A stretch of DNA of 64,000 bases from Triops longicaudatus (taxonomy: Eukaryota; Arthropoda; Branchiopoda; Notostraca; Triopsidae). The position numbers were made by a program, and so were the translations under genes. The notes beneath the pieces are model-generated. The model saw only the letters and a program-made list of their open reading frames with translations. It was not told the DNA's origin and made no database searches. Shown one piece after another: positions 48,201-62,222 of this stretch. The number at the start of each line of letters is the position of its first letter. Within the stretch, counting starts at the first letter, position 1. The DNA lies in NCBI GenBank assembly GCA_022885665.1, contig JAGQDJ010000082.1:62001-126000 (forward strand), in the 5' to 3' direction.

Positions 48201-51200
48201 GCGAAATTCGTAACGGGAGCAAGATACACTTTTCAGGTATTACTTTGCCGAAAAGGATGTTACGGCGTACTTGGCAAGATCGTTAGCTTTCATTAGTTCT
48301 AAATAGTTCTTAAATTGTAGTTCCAAAGTTCCATTTTTTTGGCGGACTTTTCCGTTCCCTTTTCTGTTTTAATAATATTGCTGCAAAGGAAAAAATATAT
48401 ACCTGTAAGAAACACTCGCCATCCAAGGCCGCTGCTTCATAAACACCCATATCTCGATTCCGGAAATTGTCATGGATATGACCCATTTCTTTCCCTTTAT
48501 GCATAGACACTGTAAAGGAGAAAAGTAAAAGTAGAAAAAGGAATTAATTGCGTATCCGTAAGAACAAGAGTTGTTCGACTCACACATTATTCTCACATCC
48601 TTATAACCCACGGCCCAACATATACAAAATAGGGAAACTATAACATAAGTAACCATGCATCACAAAAGGTTCCTTTGGTTTCTCGTCCTAGGTAAGTTAC
48701 TTACCCTAAACAAACATATGGCTTACATAACATTTAACTACATGTACGAGTACCCAGGTCGTCGAGGAAAGAAAAAGAATGAGAAAAGGTAGAGAAAAAA
48801 AGAAGAGACAATTCAACCGATATGGCGATGGAGCCCTGCAGACCTACAGACTCGGTGGCGCCACTCGGGTGCTATAATTCCTTTTGCCCGTCCGGGTAAT
48901 GACAGGTAGGAAGGTTAGGAACTGCAGCACCATCGCACAAAAAGAGCCCACGTTTTCACTCTTTACTTCTCTCTGTTTCTTTTCTCTATAACTGCTCAAA
49001 CTCTTGCTTTGGGCCCATCCATCGAATAAAGCAAAAAGAACTTTTTCCATTTTTTTCTTTCCATCTTACCCTTTTTTCAGGGGTTAGATTCTGTTGGGAT
49101 TTGCTGAGAAGCAGCAGACACGTCGAGAAAAGCTTGAGAAAAAACAGTAAAATTACCTGCTGCTGTTTTTTACCCAATGATTACATATCTTGATTTTATG
49201 CAGTTGAGTCAAGTCTACTTAGGAAATTAGATTTTCTTTTTTTTTTTACTGTCATTCCACCAAAAAGGACTCATTTATAATAATTCTAGTTGCTAAATTA
49301 TAGCGAGTATGAGGTAGGCGCGTGACATAAGGTGGCGTAACATCGTACTTGACGGTTGCGAACACGTGTTCGAAGTGCTAATGAGTGAGGTGAGATTTTG
49401 CCTCGATTGCCGGAAAGCGCGAAATGCGAAAAGTTACCCCGAGTTATTTACACAATCGAAGGAATAACTTATAACTCAAAACAGGCATTGCATTTGGGCC
49501 CAGTAAGGGCTACGCTGCGATTTTTACTCGAGTAGTGTGAAGCGGCAATGCTCAACTTGCTTTTTCCTAACGGAGATACCAAGACAACTGCCAAGCAGCC
49601 ACCCAAGTATTTGGGGTGGCAAAGTTGTGATTTAGAGAGCAGTAGCTTTCCTAAGAATGTTCCAAGCTGACAGTAGAACAATTTGAAACGTTCTACCACA
49701 GTAACCTGTAATTCTGGATCAGAGTGTTCTGAACCGACGAAGCTAATTTCACACTTCCGTAGCTACGCAGCGATATAATGAAAATCACTCGGAACGATTC
49801 AGTTCAAAACGTTAAATCGAACACGTATCCCATAACTCCAATGCGGACGGATGAAAATGGTTTCAGTTGATTTACAATTTTAGAAGCGAATAAAATAATG
49901 AAATGCTAAACTTTAGTCTGTGCGAGTAAATTAATTGACGATACTGACGACTTCCAACGGTTAGCATGGCAATGTTTTTCGTAACCTAGAGTTGTGCCAT
50001 TTACAGGCAGATATGCACATATGCATATGTCACACATGTTAATGTCCTGTACACATAATCTCATTTAAAACATTCGTCATAAAAAATAACTTCCAAAGTA
50101 AATGACCCTACAATAACTACATGACACTTCTGTGAGCAGTGTCACGCGCCATCTTCTCGCCAAAATTCCGTAATCTGACTGCAAGGCTTTCACAAAAAGA
50201 AGTTTCCATTTTGTTCAATCTCGTGTTAGAAAAGGATCGTGTGCTCGTGACGTACTTCACTGAGGACTGGAGTTCATCATGCAATTTGAGTATCATGCAC
50301 AAGTACAAAATAATAACAGACTATGTTTTAGTCAATTTTGCTGATAGGTTAGAAGGAACTTAAGTCTTATGACGTTTCAAGTGCTCCAAAATAAATAAAA
50401 TCCTAAAGTGTTTTGTAGGGCTATCGACCTAAAGTACGACTAAGCCTGTTGTCAATTTCATGCACACTTTGTGTACTAATATTGACGAGAAAAAATAATT
50501 GTAAGTGATTTTCAGGGACACATCAAAACGATATTTTCTTCCGTATTCGCTAACTTTGTAAAAATAAGTGTACTTTTAAACCCTTTTTGGGCACTGTTAC
50601 TGACAAGTGCTTTGTTCATCCTTCTCTGTCGATCAGTATGAGAAAACACTGGAGCGGACATTGGCCTTCTTTGAACATCCTCTAACTTATCCGTATCTAC
50701 AGATTGCATCTAGAAAATGCGTTTTTTTATGAGTAACTTCCCCCCCCACCCCCGTACTACGTTTTCAACCCCCATTCCCCCTTACGTCTAGTTTGCTAGA
50801 TAACATATCCCGCAAAACTTTTTTAGTCCATTCGGGATCGTCCGGTTGGCTGCGGACTTGGGTCCTGGTACGGATTCCCTCGGTGTTAGATGTAAGAGTA
50901 TATATAACTTGGTTTCGTTTTATCGATTTTCCTGAAACCCCTCCGAGTTGTATACTTTTTCCTTCCGTTTCCTAAACATAGACTCTCTCGGCTGGATATA
51001 TCTGCGCACTGTACCATACATCTGACCCCCTTCACCCTCCCCCATTTGTTTTCTTCTACTGCCTTCATATACTACAAGAACTGTCTGTAAGACTCGATGG
51101 TTTTCCAACTCCTTTGAAACTAAATTTAAAAGCGACACCGAATAAGTTTTGTTTTTCGAAACATTTGGTTGTCTCAAATTTCCTTCGTTGTGAAGCATGG

Positions 51201-54200
51201 ACAGAAAAAAAAAAGATAAAGCAGAAGAAACGAAAAAAAGCAGCTATTGTCATCAGTCACACAAACAACTGGACGGTGACCAGTAGCTCTCCTCAGCTGT
51301 TACTCATTTAAAACCTGTAATCCAGGTAGTCAACGACTCGGCGAGCTTTCGTAACCCCCCTCCCCCCAAATCCCCTTCCCCTTCTTTTTCACGAAAGCTT
51401 GACAGGGCTGCCAAGTTGTAAAAACTTGCTTGGAATTTTGCACTTGTATAGTCACAAAACTGGGAAAACCACGAAATGGTAAATTCCGTAAACTAATACT
51501 CATGATGCATAGAAAAACTCTTATGTCCAGTTTGCATGTTTAGCCAATTTCAGTTCCAATTTTGGTAAGTCGCCGGCAAGTCATAGATTCGAATTTCTCA
51601 CTAAAAAGCCAGGCTTTTTTATGATAAATTATACAAATATTGCAAATGACTAGATGCAAGCGTCTTGGGAAGTTAACCAGTTTCTAAGTTTGTTACTCAG
51701 CGTAACTTCCTAACATTTTGTTTCTAAATGTAACTGTTCAACTACACAGCATTGAATTTTAAAGGTAAATGAGAGTCTGAGCCTATATGAAAACAACTTG
51801 AGAAGCATCAACAGTTTTATTAGATGGAAATTAGCAAGATTGATCGAATAGCAATGTCAACTTTGCTGTGTTTTATTTTCGTTCTCAAGCTTCAAAGTAT
51901 GCACGTATCATATCAGCAACAATCTTTGAAGTTTGTTTTTGTCAAACTTACATTTATAACCTATGTAATCGCCTTGTTTTCCCATGATTAGCCATAGGAA
52001 GTCCAATTTTTTTCACAAAAAACGTCCTTAAAGTGTAAAGTTTCTAATGATCTCTCGATGTTAGCTCTCAAATTCCAAAGGAAACCTCTTTTGCCCTACT
52101 GTGAGAAAACTCCGTTTCTCATGTCAAGTTAATTCGAAATTAAGCCGCCAAAGTAAACCTCCGTAATTCATTAAAAATCCCTTTCCAATCTCCATTATTT
52201 TCACGGACCTCTAGAAATAAGTTTCTGGAATCTTACAGATCTCTATCTGTAAGATTGCATTTGCACAACTGTAGATCATGCAAACTTATGATTTTGGCTT
52301 CTAATTCTCGCACTAACTTTCTTTTCGAAGTCTCCATATCGCAAAATATTGCCTTACTTCGTATGCCTCTGTTTCCAAAATCGGCATCAAACCGTTTTTG
52401 ATTATAACGATGTCCAGATTAAACGTTATAACATCTTTCCGGTCAAGAGATGCTTGTACAGTCTTATAAAAATCGGAAATTCACACTGACTTTCAGGTCA
52501 TTTCTTAAACCACAGTACCACCACCATCGCTGACCATCATCCCTTAGCCTACAGTACAAAAATTTCCTGCCAAACACTACGAAATTGAGAGAGAATTCAG
52601 CCTCAGGTAGGCCTGCATTACAAGGAATGAATTGTGACCGTTGGGCTGACAAGACAATAAGTGCGCAGCCCTGTTAACGTCCCGGCAGCAGCACCAGCAG
52701 CAGGTAAATGTTGCCAACAGTGTTACTTTTTCCTCTTGTTTTTCTCCTGTTCCTTCTTGCTCCAAAAAGTTTGTGTTCTCCAAGTATAAAGAATGAGCCA
52801 GTTTCTTAACAAGAAAAGCTTTCTTGACCTGTTCAAACTCCTGAATCCTTGAGTTGCAGCGGCACTTCTCAGCCGTACATACGCAACAGTCCAAGGTATC
52901 AAGTCAAAGTGGTAAGGGGAAGGGAAAAAAAGGTAAAACTTGAGAAAAAATGGGTAACTCTATAGCTAGCGACATCATGAGGGTTGTTAGAGGCGGCTCG
53001 CTGCCGTCATCCCACCATAAAGGACTCATTTATAATAATTCTAACAAAAGTAGAAACCGCCTCTGTTTTCCGAGCTGCGGTCTTACTTTTTATCTTTTCG
53101 GTTGAACCAATGAAGGGAAAACCTTTTTGACTTTTTCCTTTATATCCTCCTCACCAAAGCCTCTTAGAACAGCTGACAACGATAAAATTCACACCGATTG
53201 TAAAGGACCCAGGGGTAATCAAAACAAGCCACAAAACAATGAACCTTCAAACCATTTCTTTCAAAACCTTGATCCGCTCCCCTAAGAAAAATCGATATAA
53301 ATCAACTATTTTTAACGATCAGACCCAATCAGTGCCTAGGTCACTTAAACGTTACTTCTTTTGCGTCTGAAAAAGCGAAACTCAAAGCGAAACGCTCTTT
53401 ATATAAATCATGAATTCCAGCAAGTAAATCTATTTTTGGCACTAATCGAAGTTAGATTTCTGCGTTCAGAGCTTTCTTACTACGAAAGGAAAGAAGGACC
53501 CAAAATTAGAAAAAAAGGAATCCTTCATTCCCGGAAAAATCTCATTTGGAATCAAGATTGTTTAGGGGCTGGGAAAAAGAGAAGCGAAAGAAACTGAGAT
53601 AGCAATGAAGAACAAGTTAGAAGGAACTTTGCCATCTTACAAATCATGGTATCGACACTTTCTTTTTTCTTTGGCCTTTTTCTTTTCGGACAGCGTTCGG
53701 GAAGTGTTAGGTAGGTTGATATGCATATGAGCGGTGTTAATTTAACGTTGGGTAACAGCTACGCAGAGGGAAAAAAGTAATGAAGTGTGCTGAGAAAGTT
53801 TTGGATGCCCAGGTTCTAACAAGACACACACGTACACACATATGCCAGATATAGATAAATAAGAAGAGAGGTTTGGTAACAGCGGCTGCGCTGCGGCGGA
53901 ATCTCTGTAAAAAGGTGATTTACTGAGGGTTATCCTGACCGTTTGGCGTGGGCTTAAATTATGAAACCGTATTTCACTGGGTTGTAGTTCCTTCTAGCGT
54001 GTCTTGGGCATTTGCGGAACTTTCCCAAACACTTTTCTCTACCAACTAGTTTACTGGCCTCTATACCGAGGCTATTTATTGCTTGGGCTCCTTATGCACG
54101 GTAAAATGTAAGAAGAGAAACAACCTTGGGTCCACACTATACGCAAATTTGAAAAGCCGTTAAAGGATAAAACTGTCTATGACATGTGGAACAGCTAATT

Positions 54201-57200
54201 GGATGCTAGGTGTTGTCGAAATATGGGGAAAGGACGATTAGCTCGATTGAAAAAATAGGTTTTCTTCAATAGGGAAAGTCTCGAGCACTAAGATTCTGAA
54301 CAAGCATGGCAAGCATTGCTTAATTCAGTTAGTTTCGTGTAATTAGGGTCCCTTTACGTTAAATTTACCTCACAAGTAACATAATAGAACTGATCATATC
54401 GCACAGGTAAGCTCATTGCAATCCTGAAACTGAAACACGGTATTTCTTTTCAAATTTTAAGTTCTGGAGATGTATTATTCCATAATCAGGCAGATCCATT
54501 TAGAAACAAGTTTTGTAATTTAATATGCCGAAGTTGGGGCAAAAGCGTAAGAGTAAGTGAATAGAAGAGTAAGTAAATAAATGTCTACAGTTGGTATCCT
54601 AAACATCACTTAAGGTATGGGAATGATCAAGAAATAATTGCTAAAATTATTTAATTTCATTTTATAAAAAGTTTTCGAAAATTTATAAGAAGCTTGTGAT
54701 CACAGTTCTGCAAAAACCATGTTCCGCACAATGTATTCACAGTTACATTAAGAATGAATGCACGGCATTCTCTCTAAAAGAAATAGAAGCTTATTTACAA
54801 ATTAGTTCATCTACTGTTTAAAAAAATAATCGGTAACAAGACCCACTCGCACCTTTTCCAGTTGTAAATAAAAAGAGAATAAAATCTTGTCACTTTTTTC
54901 GTATAGAAGCGCATTTCGTGATTCGCCTTTCTATCGTTACAAAATGTTTTAAAATAGGCATGTTTCAAACAGGTTATTATACAACTATATGTCCACTCAT
55001 AATCTTCTTTATTACCAATATATACCGCCACGAATAAACGCCTTATTGTACAATTTCGTGACACTTGCAGTAGCAAGCTATTTTCCTTTCCTTCAGTATC
55101 TAACTCTTTCCCTAAGTGTCCTCAGAACTGACGATCGTCCTAAAAATTAAGTACGCCGCCCCTTGTTCTCACTGATTGCCCTAATGGTATGTAAACAATC
55201 GTCCTAAAAAGCCTTTCTATAACAGAATAGATTTCTTTTCGTGTCGGCATAGTTTTAACTCCTGGTTGGCTAATTAGTGAGTTAGTCCCCCTTTTTTGGC
55301 ACACTTGCATGCAAACCCCGTGCGTGTAGAACCCTGTTCAACTAAACGTACGAGTGCAAAAGAAACGAAGGTGCTGCAGTACTACTACATATTACTATGT
55401 CTATAGTCTGCTCTGCAAGCCTCTCAACTTGCCCGCAACTCGTTAAGATTCAATGCTCGTAAGTGGGCGCTCAAGAATACGAACCTTTTAGGTAATTACG
55501 CCCTAATTCTGACTATTGCATGTCCTTTTACCTTCGTGACTTGTGCTCCGAGCTCATCATCCCCCCATTCCCTCATCATTCACCCCCACCTCCACTCCCC
55601 TTAACCATAGACGCTCTGTTGGGATGCCGTATGCCGTAACTAAAAAAAGAAAGATGAGGGAAGTAGATACACACCCCGTCCGATGAGATATGCAAATCCT
55701 TTGGTCCGAGGGAATTACATCGGAGTTAGACAAGGATCAGCTACAACCGATAATGGGACGCCGAGAAGAACCGGGAGGTGGAAGGCAAATTGGTTGATCT
55801 GACGTGCCTTTTTCTTTCTGGAATAGTGACTCCGAATCTTTCAACTGTGTGTAACGTATGTGCTACAGTATATGTCGGTCAACGGAAAAGCTGGTAATAC
55901 ACAGAGATAGAGACCGGAGCACGAGAGTGAGCGGCCACGAAGCGGAAAAAGAGAAAAAAAAGCTTTACTGGGAATTGTTAAGGTCGCTAAGCAACTGCAG
56001 CAACAACAGAGACGACCCCCTCAGCGTGGAACTAACACCGGCAACTCTACTTTTTGATTTAGAGGATTGCATACCCTAGCACCATCAGCTTCCAGTCACC
56101 GCAGGGTTTCTCGCTAAATGATTTCCGCTCTGGGTCGGGGGCCTCGTACATTACCTTTATTTCAACTCACGGGCCAACACTTGGAAAAGTGTGCGCCTCT
56201 TGCTGCATTCACTAAGATAGCTTCTAGGTGTTACTCTGTACCGTATGTACCCTGTGTACACACAGTCTCCCGTCGTTGCCCCTCATTCGCTCATTTTTTA
56301 AATTCAATTTAAAGAGTTGCCACATCGCTCAACGTCCGTAACTTGAATAGACCAATTTACTATACTATGCAAAAGAGGTAGGGGTTTCGAAAGGATTCAC
56401 GAACGTAATGAAACCCTTGGTGCCATACTTCGGATTTTGCCACACCATTCATTCGGAAACGGTATAATGCTCACGAAAAAGGTTCAACAACGAAAGTAGG
56501 GGGCATTCTAGTTTATTGGCTGTTTAATTGCTCTTTTAAGATAGCCATGAAGAATGTAAAACGGAATGAAACTAAAGTGCAAATTGAGATATTTGAAAGA
56601 GAGTCGAGTCATTTTAAAGTTTACAATCCTGACAGCAATAAAGTACGCGTTACGGTCGAACATTCCGTAAAATGTTGTATTGCTACAAAACTGTTCTCGA
56701 AAATTCCGGAAGATTTCATGAGGCTGCGATTTGTTTCATTGCCGAATTTTGTAGAATTGAATAGTCGCTTGTTGTAATGCATTGATATGTAGTTTCATGA
56801 CAAACTATCAGAAATTTTTAAGCTAAATCAAAAATCAGAAATTTAAAATCACTTATTGAAGATGTGCAGAAAATCCGGTAATATTAATATCTATTTTTAT
56901 GAGTCATAGAATTGAAACTTAAATGTCTTGGATATAATGCTTTTTATGATTGCAGAAAGAACGTAGTAGTTAGTGGAAACCTACGTTCATTCACAAAGTT
57001 TTGGAAGAATGAGAATAGAACCAATTATTTTAAATTCTCCGAAGATTTTTTATTGGAGCAAGCCCTGAGAGTCCTGGAATAAGAACTTTGGACAAGAAAG
57101 TTACCATCTTCTGCGTAGAATTAATCGAGGTCTATTGTTTATAAGCAATAATTAATTACTACTGTACGAAAATTACGTTTTCTATCAAGTCTTTTAAATC

Positions 57201-60200
57201 ACCAAGGAGGCAAAAATCATATCTATTCCTAAAAGGTAAAGCGTCGCTGTCCGAAAGAATCCAATGCAAAGAATCACGCCATAACTGACCTTTTATTGCT
57301 CGATTAGTCTGTGTAATGCGCTCAAAATAGCTTTTAAGGGACAGCGTTTAGAATATTAAAGGGAAGTCTTGTGTATAAAAGAGTTAACAATAATGAATTC
57401 TATCACGACAGGACACTTGAATATCCAAACTGGTTCCACGCACGGAAAACGAAAATCCTCCCCACCTCTGTACTTGACTATGAATGTTTTCCAAATATTA
57501 AATCTTCATAATTAGTCATCCACACTCACTCCGTATATCGTATTACGTAAGGGGTATCGCGTGCAGCACCAGCTTTTGCTGAAAACACTGCACAGGTAAC
57601 AACCAACTGCTCAACGACACAAACTTTGAATCATAGCTAAGCACCGTTGCATTATTGTCCAACGTTAAGAGTTCACCCTGAAAAAATGAAATCCTTTACC
57701 TCCTTCGAACCCCAAAACCCAAACACTAAGCAATCCTGAAACGGCGCAGTCGACAATAGTCTTCAAATTTAGGTTGCACAACCTCTAATTTTCAAACCTT
57801 CCGATACACCACCGACAGTGACTATTGCATCGATTGCGAGACAGAGACGTGCTTCACGTATCCAGCAAAGAAATTGTAACTCTTAAATTCACATTGGAAG
57901 GATTTTTTCACAAAGAATGTTTTTCAACAATGTCCCCAAGGCTACCACATAAACAACGTGCAAACCTCACCATAAATGCTCTTCTACATAGGGCTGAAAT
58001 TTAACCGCTACGTAAATGTAACGAACCTCGAACTTTTAGCGTAGAAATTATTTTAAGTGGATAAATAAATTTATTTTCTCAACTATAATATTTATTTTCT
58101 TAGCAAAGTTAATAAAAACGTAGCACGATTGAAGCCAAGAGTACCAGAATAATAAACTAGGAATGCTGGTACATTTTATCATAACGTCCATTTTGAGTAT
58201 TTCCTGACAAATGGCTTGTTTTTCTTTACTTAGCCTGTTTTATTCCGTGTGAACTCTCCCTTGCTAGGGCCCAATGTGTAGCAATTGCATAGGCTAAGTT
58301 ATGTTAGCCTATTTGTCCTTTTTATTTCCTCGAAGGCAATGTGGCCTGTACATAAATTGCTGCATTCGAACATAAAACCTAATGAGCTGGCAAAAAAGTT
58401 AAAAAGTGATCCAAACACGGGAGAACTGATCCCTATCCTACAAGGTATCCTTTGCTCTATGAAATTGCTCGCAAATTTATACGTAAACCTCGTAAACTCG
58501 CAGGCGCGTTCCCAGTTTCTCGGCCCGACAACTCTGAGGGGCACGGAGCGCACTTTGTTGGTGCTCGAGAATTGTAAAGCACGCCGAGTTCTGGCGTGAC
58601 CTGTCGCATTCACTCTTACCAGCTAAAGGCTCGGGTTATAAAAGCAAGACGGAACAAGCATAAGAAAAAAAATAGAACTGGCAATCCATTGCGCTTTGGG
58701 TACTATGCTACATATGCTAAAATAAACACCTTTAGAACCTCTTTTTCTTTCGGCGTTTCTTTGGCTAGCGCCTTATAGATATAACCTATTGTCCAAACCA
58801 ATAAACACTAAACCGTTTTGCCTCACCTCACTATAAGAAACAAAACCGCATACACTGCGCTCACAACGTAACTCTGCAGTGCGTCTCCTAAACCTGCAAG
58901 TTTTTCTCCCGTTTTAACAATCCCCACCTCCCCTCCTTCCCACACCCAACCGTCCTACAATAATGGAAGTCACGCGACGGCAGATATTCTCTGATCTTTT
59001 GTAAACTATTTCAAGCTTTGCTGAGCGCTTTGCGAAGAAAAAGAGGACTACAACGACTGCAACTTGGGAAACCCAGATAATTCGAAGTTATCACAAAGCT
59101 GAAACTTTTTCTCCTTCGGTAATTTTCAAGAGTTTTCCACGACAGAAAAGTCGAGTTTTTCCTTGTTCGTTATAATATTTACTTAGATAACATCTGTGAT
59201 CCTCCCTGGATCTCTATTGATAACTCTTGTAACCTAGATCCGCAACAATAGGCAAGGGCAACGTGCGTCTCGCTACTTCCTTTGAAAAATAAAAATCGTA
59301 CACATGGTCCTGTACGGACCGCATTTGCAGGCTCATTGACACCTCTCTCAATAGGTATCTACGCTCTTGAGTCACGAGAACAGTAACAAACGTAAAAAAC
59401 TCAACTCCTTGACGGTCTTTTCATTTATTGGCTTAGCTTACTAATTTAACACTTAAAAATTGTTTTACGAATGACCAGATTAAAAAACATACATTAAACT
59501 TTATTCATGTGTTTTAACACTGTCTGAAAGAGTGTGAGCGGCAAATTGAAAAGGTTATACTAATGCGTTTATAATTCTCTTGTCTAGTGTTATCCCACAA
59601 GTACGACAAAGCATTATTCTCGTAATTTCTTGGGAGATGGAATTTCCCACACTCGTCCACTGTGAGTCCACATACAGGCTCATTTGTAAATACCCTTCTG
59701 TGTGCAGTTTTATTCCCTAGTGAAACGACAGCAATTAAGGCCTTAGAAAATCTTAACTTTTGACAATTTGCCCGCAAATGAGACTATCGCTGGAGACATC
59801 TAATCTTACGAACGTTTCAGATTCGTTCTATTCAACATGTCGAAGTACAGACTGAAGAAAAATAACCGTGAAAGATAAATAAGCAATAGGGTTCTTAGTG
59901 TGCTGAAGATAAAGTTATGAGTACACTTTGAAGCATTGCAAAGAACCTCTGAAATTATGCGAAATGTAAGTCAGAATAAAATGGCGTTTATTGCAATAAC
60001 AGTGACTACAAGACCTGATTGAATTTTTTGTATCAACAATAATCCTCAACCTAATTAAGGAAAGGATACTATTTAAAAAAATACTGTCAGAAAAGTACTG
60101 AATGCATGTATCGAACTAGGCCAGGGTTTTTAGTAGTTAATTACAGCAGTTTCTTTCTTGACTCCTTTTACATTATAAAATATGAGATCGAGATTTATCC

Positions 60201-62222
60201 ACTTTCATAATTTGAACGCTGCCAGTTTGCGAACAAATTCGAAACACCAGCAAAAGAGGTACCACAACTAACATCGGAGGCCTAACTTTAGGCGCTGCTT
60301 AAAATTACATCAACGTTCGCCGTCAAGCTTGAAAAATTAATCCTTGTAATATCCTTCCTCAAAGCTCTTCTTAAAAAGCTGCAGAGGTTTTGAAAATGTT
60401 TGTCAGCAATATTCCTGCACGGCCAGACAGGGTAATTCCAGCCGCGAAAATGAGAAGCTCCATTCTTATTAGAAAATGGTTTAAAAGCTAATAAAAAGCT
60501 GAAAACCCCCTTTCGCTTGCGAGCAAGACAAGCAAGAGCAACGGAACGCCATGGTGAGAGGAAGAGAGCGAACAACGAAAGAACCGTTTTTATATTTCGT
60601 GGCTCCAGAAGGTTCACAGGTAGGCCCGAAAGAGCAGCATGTGGTATTCAGCGCCCATCAGGGGGCCCACCACACACGCAGCAGGGTTCTTTACACAAAC
60701 CTTTGCACGCCCATCTTGTAAGTCAATTTTTCTTATGATAATTTCATCAGCCTTCATGTTTGATTTGCTAGCTTTCAATCTTGAGTTCACCTTCACCCCT
60801 CCGCATGCTTTTGCTTTGATTCTATAGATCGAATTACCAACCAATCAGCCCATGTTCAAACCCTTTTTCCATAAGCATCTTTATTTTGCTCTTCAAAGCG
60901 GGACGCAACAGAAAAAAAAGCATCATGACGAAGACGAAAAGCGGTACGCAAACGTCTTCATCTTCACCATGGGAAGTCTAAAGAGATTGAAATCTTAAGA
61001 GATGCTAAAAACCTGTGTAAAACAACTTCCTCGGTTCGCCTTTATTTATTTAGTTTATTACCCAGTAGAAAGGAATTCGAGTTGAATCAGAACAGAACAG
61101 CTTAGAAGATTCGATGCATAATTGAAGCTAATGTAACAAAAAGGGTTTTGATGAAGTTATGGTGTTATTTACATTCGATTCGCGATATACACACGACTCT
61201 ATTTCACATCGCTAAAGGATTTTGACTGTTATCTACTCTCGTAACGAAATTATTGCTGTAGATTAGAACATTAAACTCATCTTCGTCACACCGTAACAAT
61301 TAAAGGAATGTAAGTGCACTTGTTCCGGATCCATTGAGTCTCTCAATAAAACAATCATATTTTCAAACGCAATGTAATACTTTTGTATGAACTTTATAGC
61401 TCTGAATCACGATACACCGCACTTGTATTTCGTAAGGAGGCAACGGGTCTATGTAATAATTGTCACATATAAGTTTACTACGCCCTATGTAAAGTTCCTT
61501 TTGACCTCAGAACTCATTTATAATTACTACCGTTGGACAAGAGTGACTCTACACTAATACTCTCTCCACTTGTAAGTTTTCACATTCGCCAACAAGTAAC
61601 TGTAAGACCTTTGGAAGCTTTTTTCAGCCTTCGTGCGGAGCTCCAATAAATCTGTCCGAAATGTATTTTACTCTAGCAAATATGGTCGGGTACAATCTAA
61701 ATACAGCCCGTCCTCCGATTACTGAACTCCAAATCAACTTAAACGGTACGAAATACAAGTTCGAAGAACAATATTCATGAATAAACTTCGTTCTTTTCTC
61801 AGTTTTGTGTCTTTTTAACAGTTTTAATGCGTACTAAATTCAGACCACCATTGTTATGAATGAGCCAAACCGCCCTTCCTCTCTTAAGAAACCTTTCAAA
61901 AGCTTACATTATCATTAACGGAGTTATACAGGTCCTTAAAACAGTTAAATTGCTCATTTTTTAGCAGAAAACCATCTGTTCTCCTACAACCTGGAAAGAA
62001 CGCTTCGCTACGGAGTAAAAGGGAAACTTACCTTGGAAATAACTTTTGGTACGGAGATAACTCACAGACAAACGCAATATGGAGAGCCGATCCAACTTGG
62101 ACAAAATACTGGCTTCGAACGGAAGTAAACTGGCCAAAGTATCCAACTCGGCATTGAGGCGTTCGCGATGTCTTTTGCTTGGATTACTCTTCCCGGTCGC
62201 TTCCTTTGGCGACGGCTTCAAA
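36277..62222 (-). CDS. ss: Spineless / aryl hydrocarbon receptor bHLH-PAS factor, first exon missing
   Basis: Transcription factor that pairs with Tango/ARNT; in arthropods it specifies antennae, distal legs and photoreceptor types. Exons found: 62032-62222, 48403-48509, 46550-46639, 42639-42845, 41748-41935, 38918-39024, 38673-38814, 36277-37810, all in phase. bHLH: KSNPSKRHRERLNAELDTLA and LDRLSILRLSVSYLRTKSYF. PAS-A: ALNGFLVILTSDGEVFFATH, HQSVYELVHSEDREELQRQL. PAS-B: MGGYDLVHYDDLAYVASAHQ, WQWLQTSSRLVYKNSKPDF. Then LLGKRTMDFKVSYLDAGL and RRYKSQLRDFLTTCRTKRK, as in fly spineless. The 510-codon last exon is low complexity (Ala, Gly and His runs). The bHLH exon begins in mid-codon after a 3' splice site at 62223, so an N-terminal exon exists upstream; none was seen up to 64000. 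The stop TGA at 36277-36279 overlaps a good donor sequence (GTGAGT). Confidence 0.95.
36805..36860. repeat. TCC/GGA trinucleotide run in the spineless last exon
   Basis: A (TCC)n run on the plus strand encodes a Gly-rich run of about 14 to 16 glycines in the spineless product (the frame reads GGA, GGT and GGC codons). It also creates long Pro-, Ser- and Glu-rich shadow ORFs in other frames. Length variation between individuals is expected for such a run. Confidence 0.75.
37811..38672 (-). other. Spineless intron 862 bp
   Basis: Bounded by a donor at 38671-38672 (GTAAGT) and an acceptor (CATTAG) at 37811. AT-rich; no ORF or repeat of note. Confidence 0.6.
39025..41747 (-). other. Spineless intron 2.7 kb between PAS-B exons
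   Basis: Donor GTAAGG at 41747, acceptor CTGACAG-type at 39025. Contains only short ORFs on both strands, for example 39660-39971 and 40905-41252, with no recognised domain. Pyrimidine-rich blocks lie at 41030-41220. Confidence 0.55.
42846..46549 (-). other. Spineless intron 3.7 kb inside PAS-A
   Basis: Between the exons ending GYLGFHQ-type (46550) and starting SDVVHQSV (42845). Overlapping ORFs on opposite strands at 44251-44698 are the only long open frames. No transposon ends or RNA genes recognised. Confidence 0.5.
46640..48402 (-). other. Spineless intron 1.8 kb
   Basis: Separates the exon ending GECFLQ from the exon starting ALNGF, both in phase 0. A block at 47040-47360 is richer in GC and CACGTG (for example near 47061 and 47273), the canonical E-box, than its surroundings. 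Otherwise nothing seen. Confidence 0.45.
49251..49288. repeat. 38-bp dispersed repeat, copy 1
   Basis: 36 of 38 bases match copy 2 at 53006-53043, in the same orientation, with the shared core GGACTCATTTATAATAATTC. The flanks are unrelated. Confidence 0.75.
53006..53043. repeat. 38-bp dispersed repeat, copy 2
   Basis: Matches copy 1 at 49251-49288 at 36 of 38 bases. This copy sits between short inverted arms AGAGGCGG (52990-52997) and CCGCCTCT (about 53057-53064). Confidence 0.75.

Larger units (their letters stand above)
48510..62031 (-). other. Spineless intron 13.5 kb after the bHLH exon
   Basis: The largest gene-free stretch inside the gene. It holds a 38-bp motif twice (49251-49288, 53006-53043), ORFs open on both strands at 58285-58613, a 76-aa plus ORF at 56547-56777 (RNETKVQIEIFERESSHFKV) and many short ORFs. 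No TE protein, tRNA or rRNA was recognised. Large introns of developmental regulators commonly carry enhancers; that use here is inference. Confidence 0.5.

Noticed and set aside
60288..60617. 109-codon minus-strand ORF
   Set aside because: No domain, no splice context and no conserved motif; within a large intron of spineless such a length can arise by chance.
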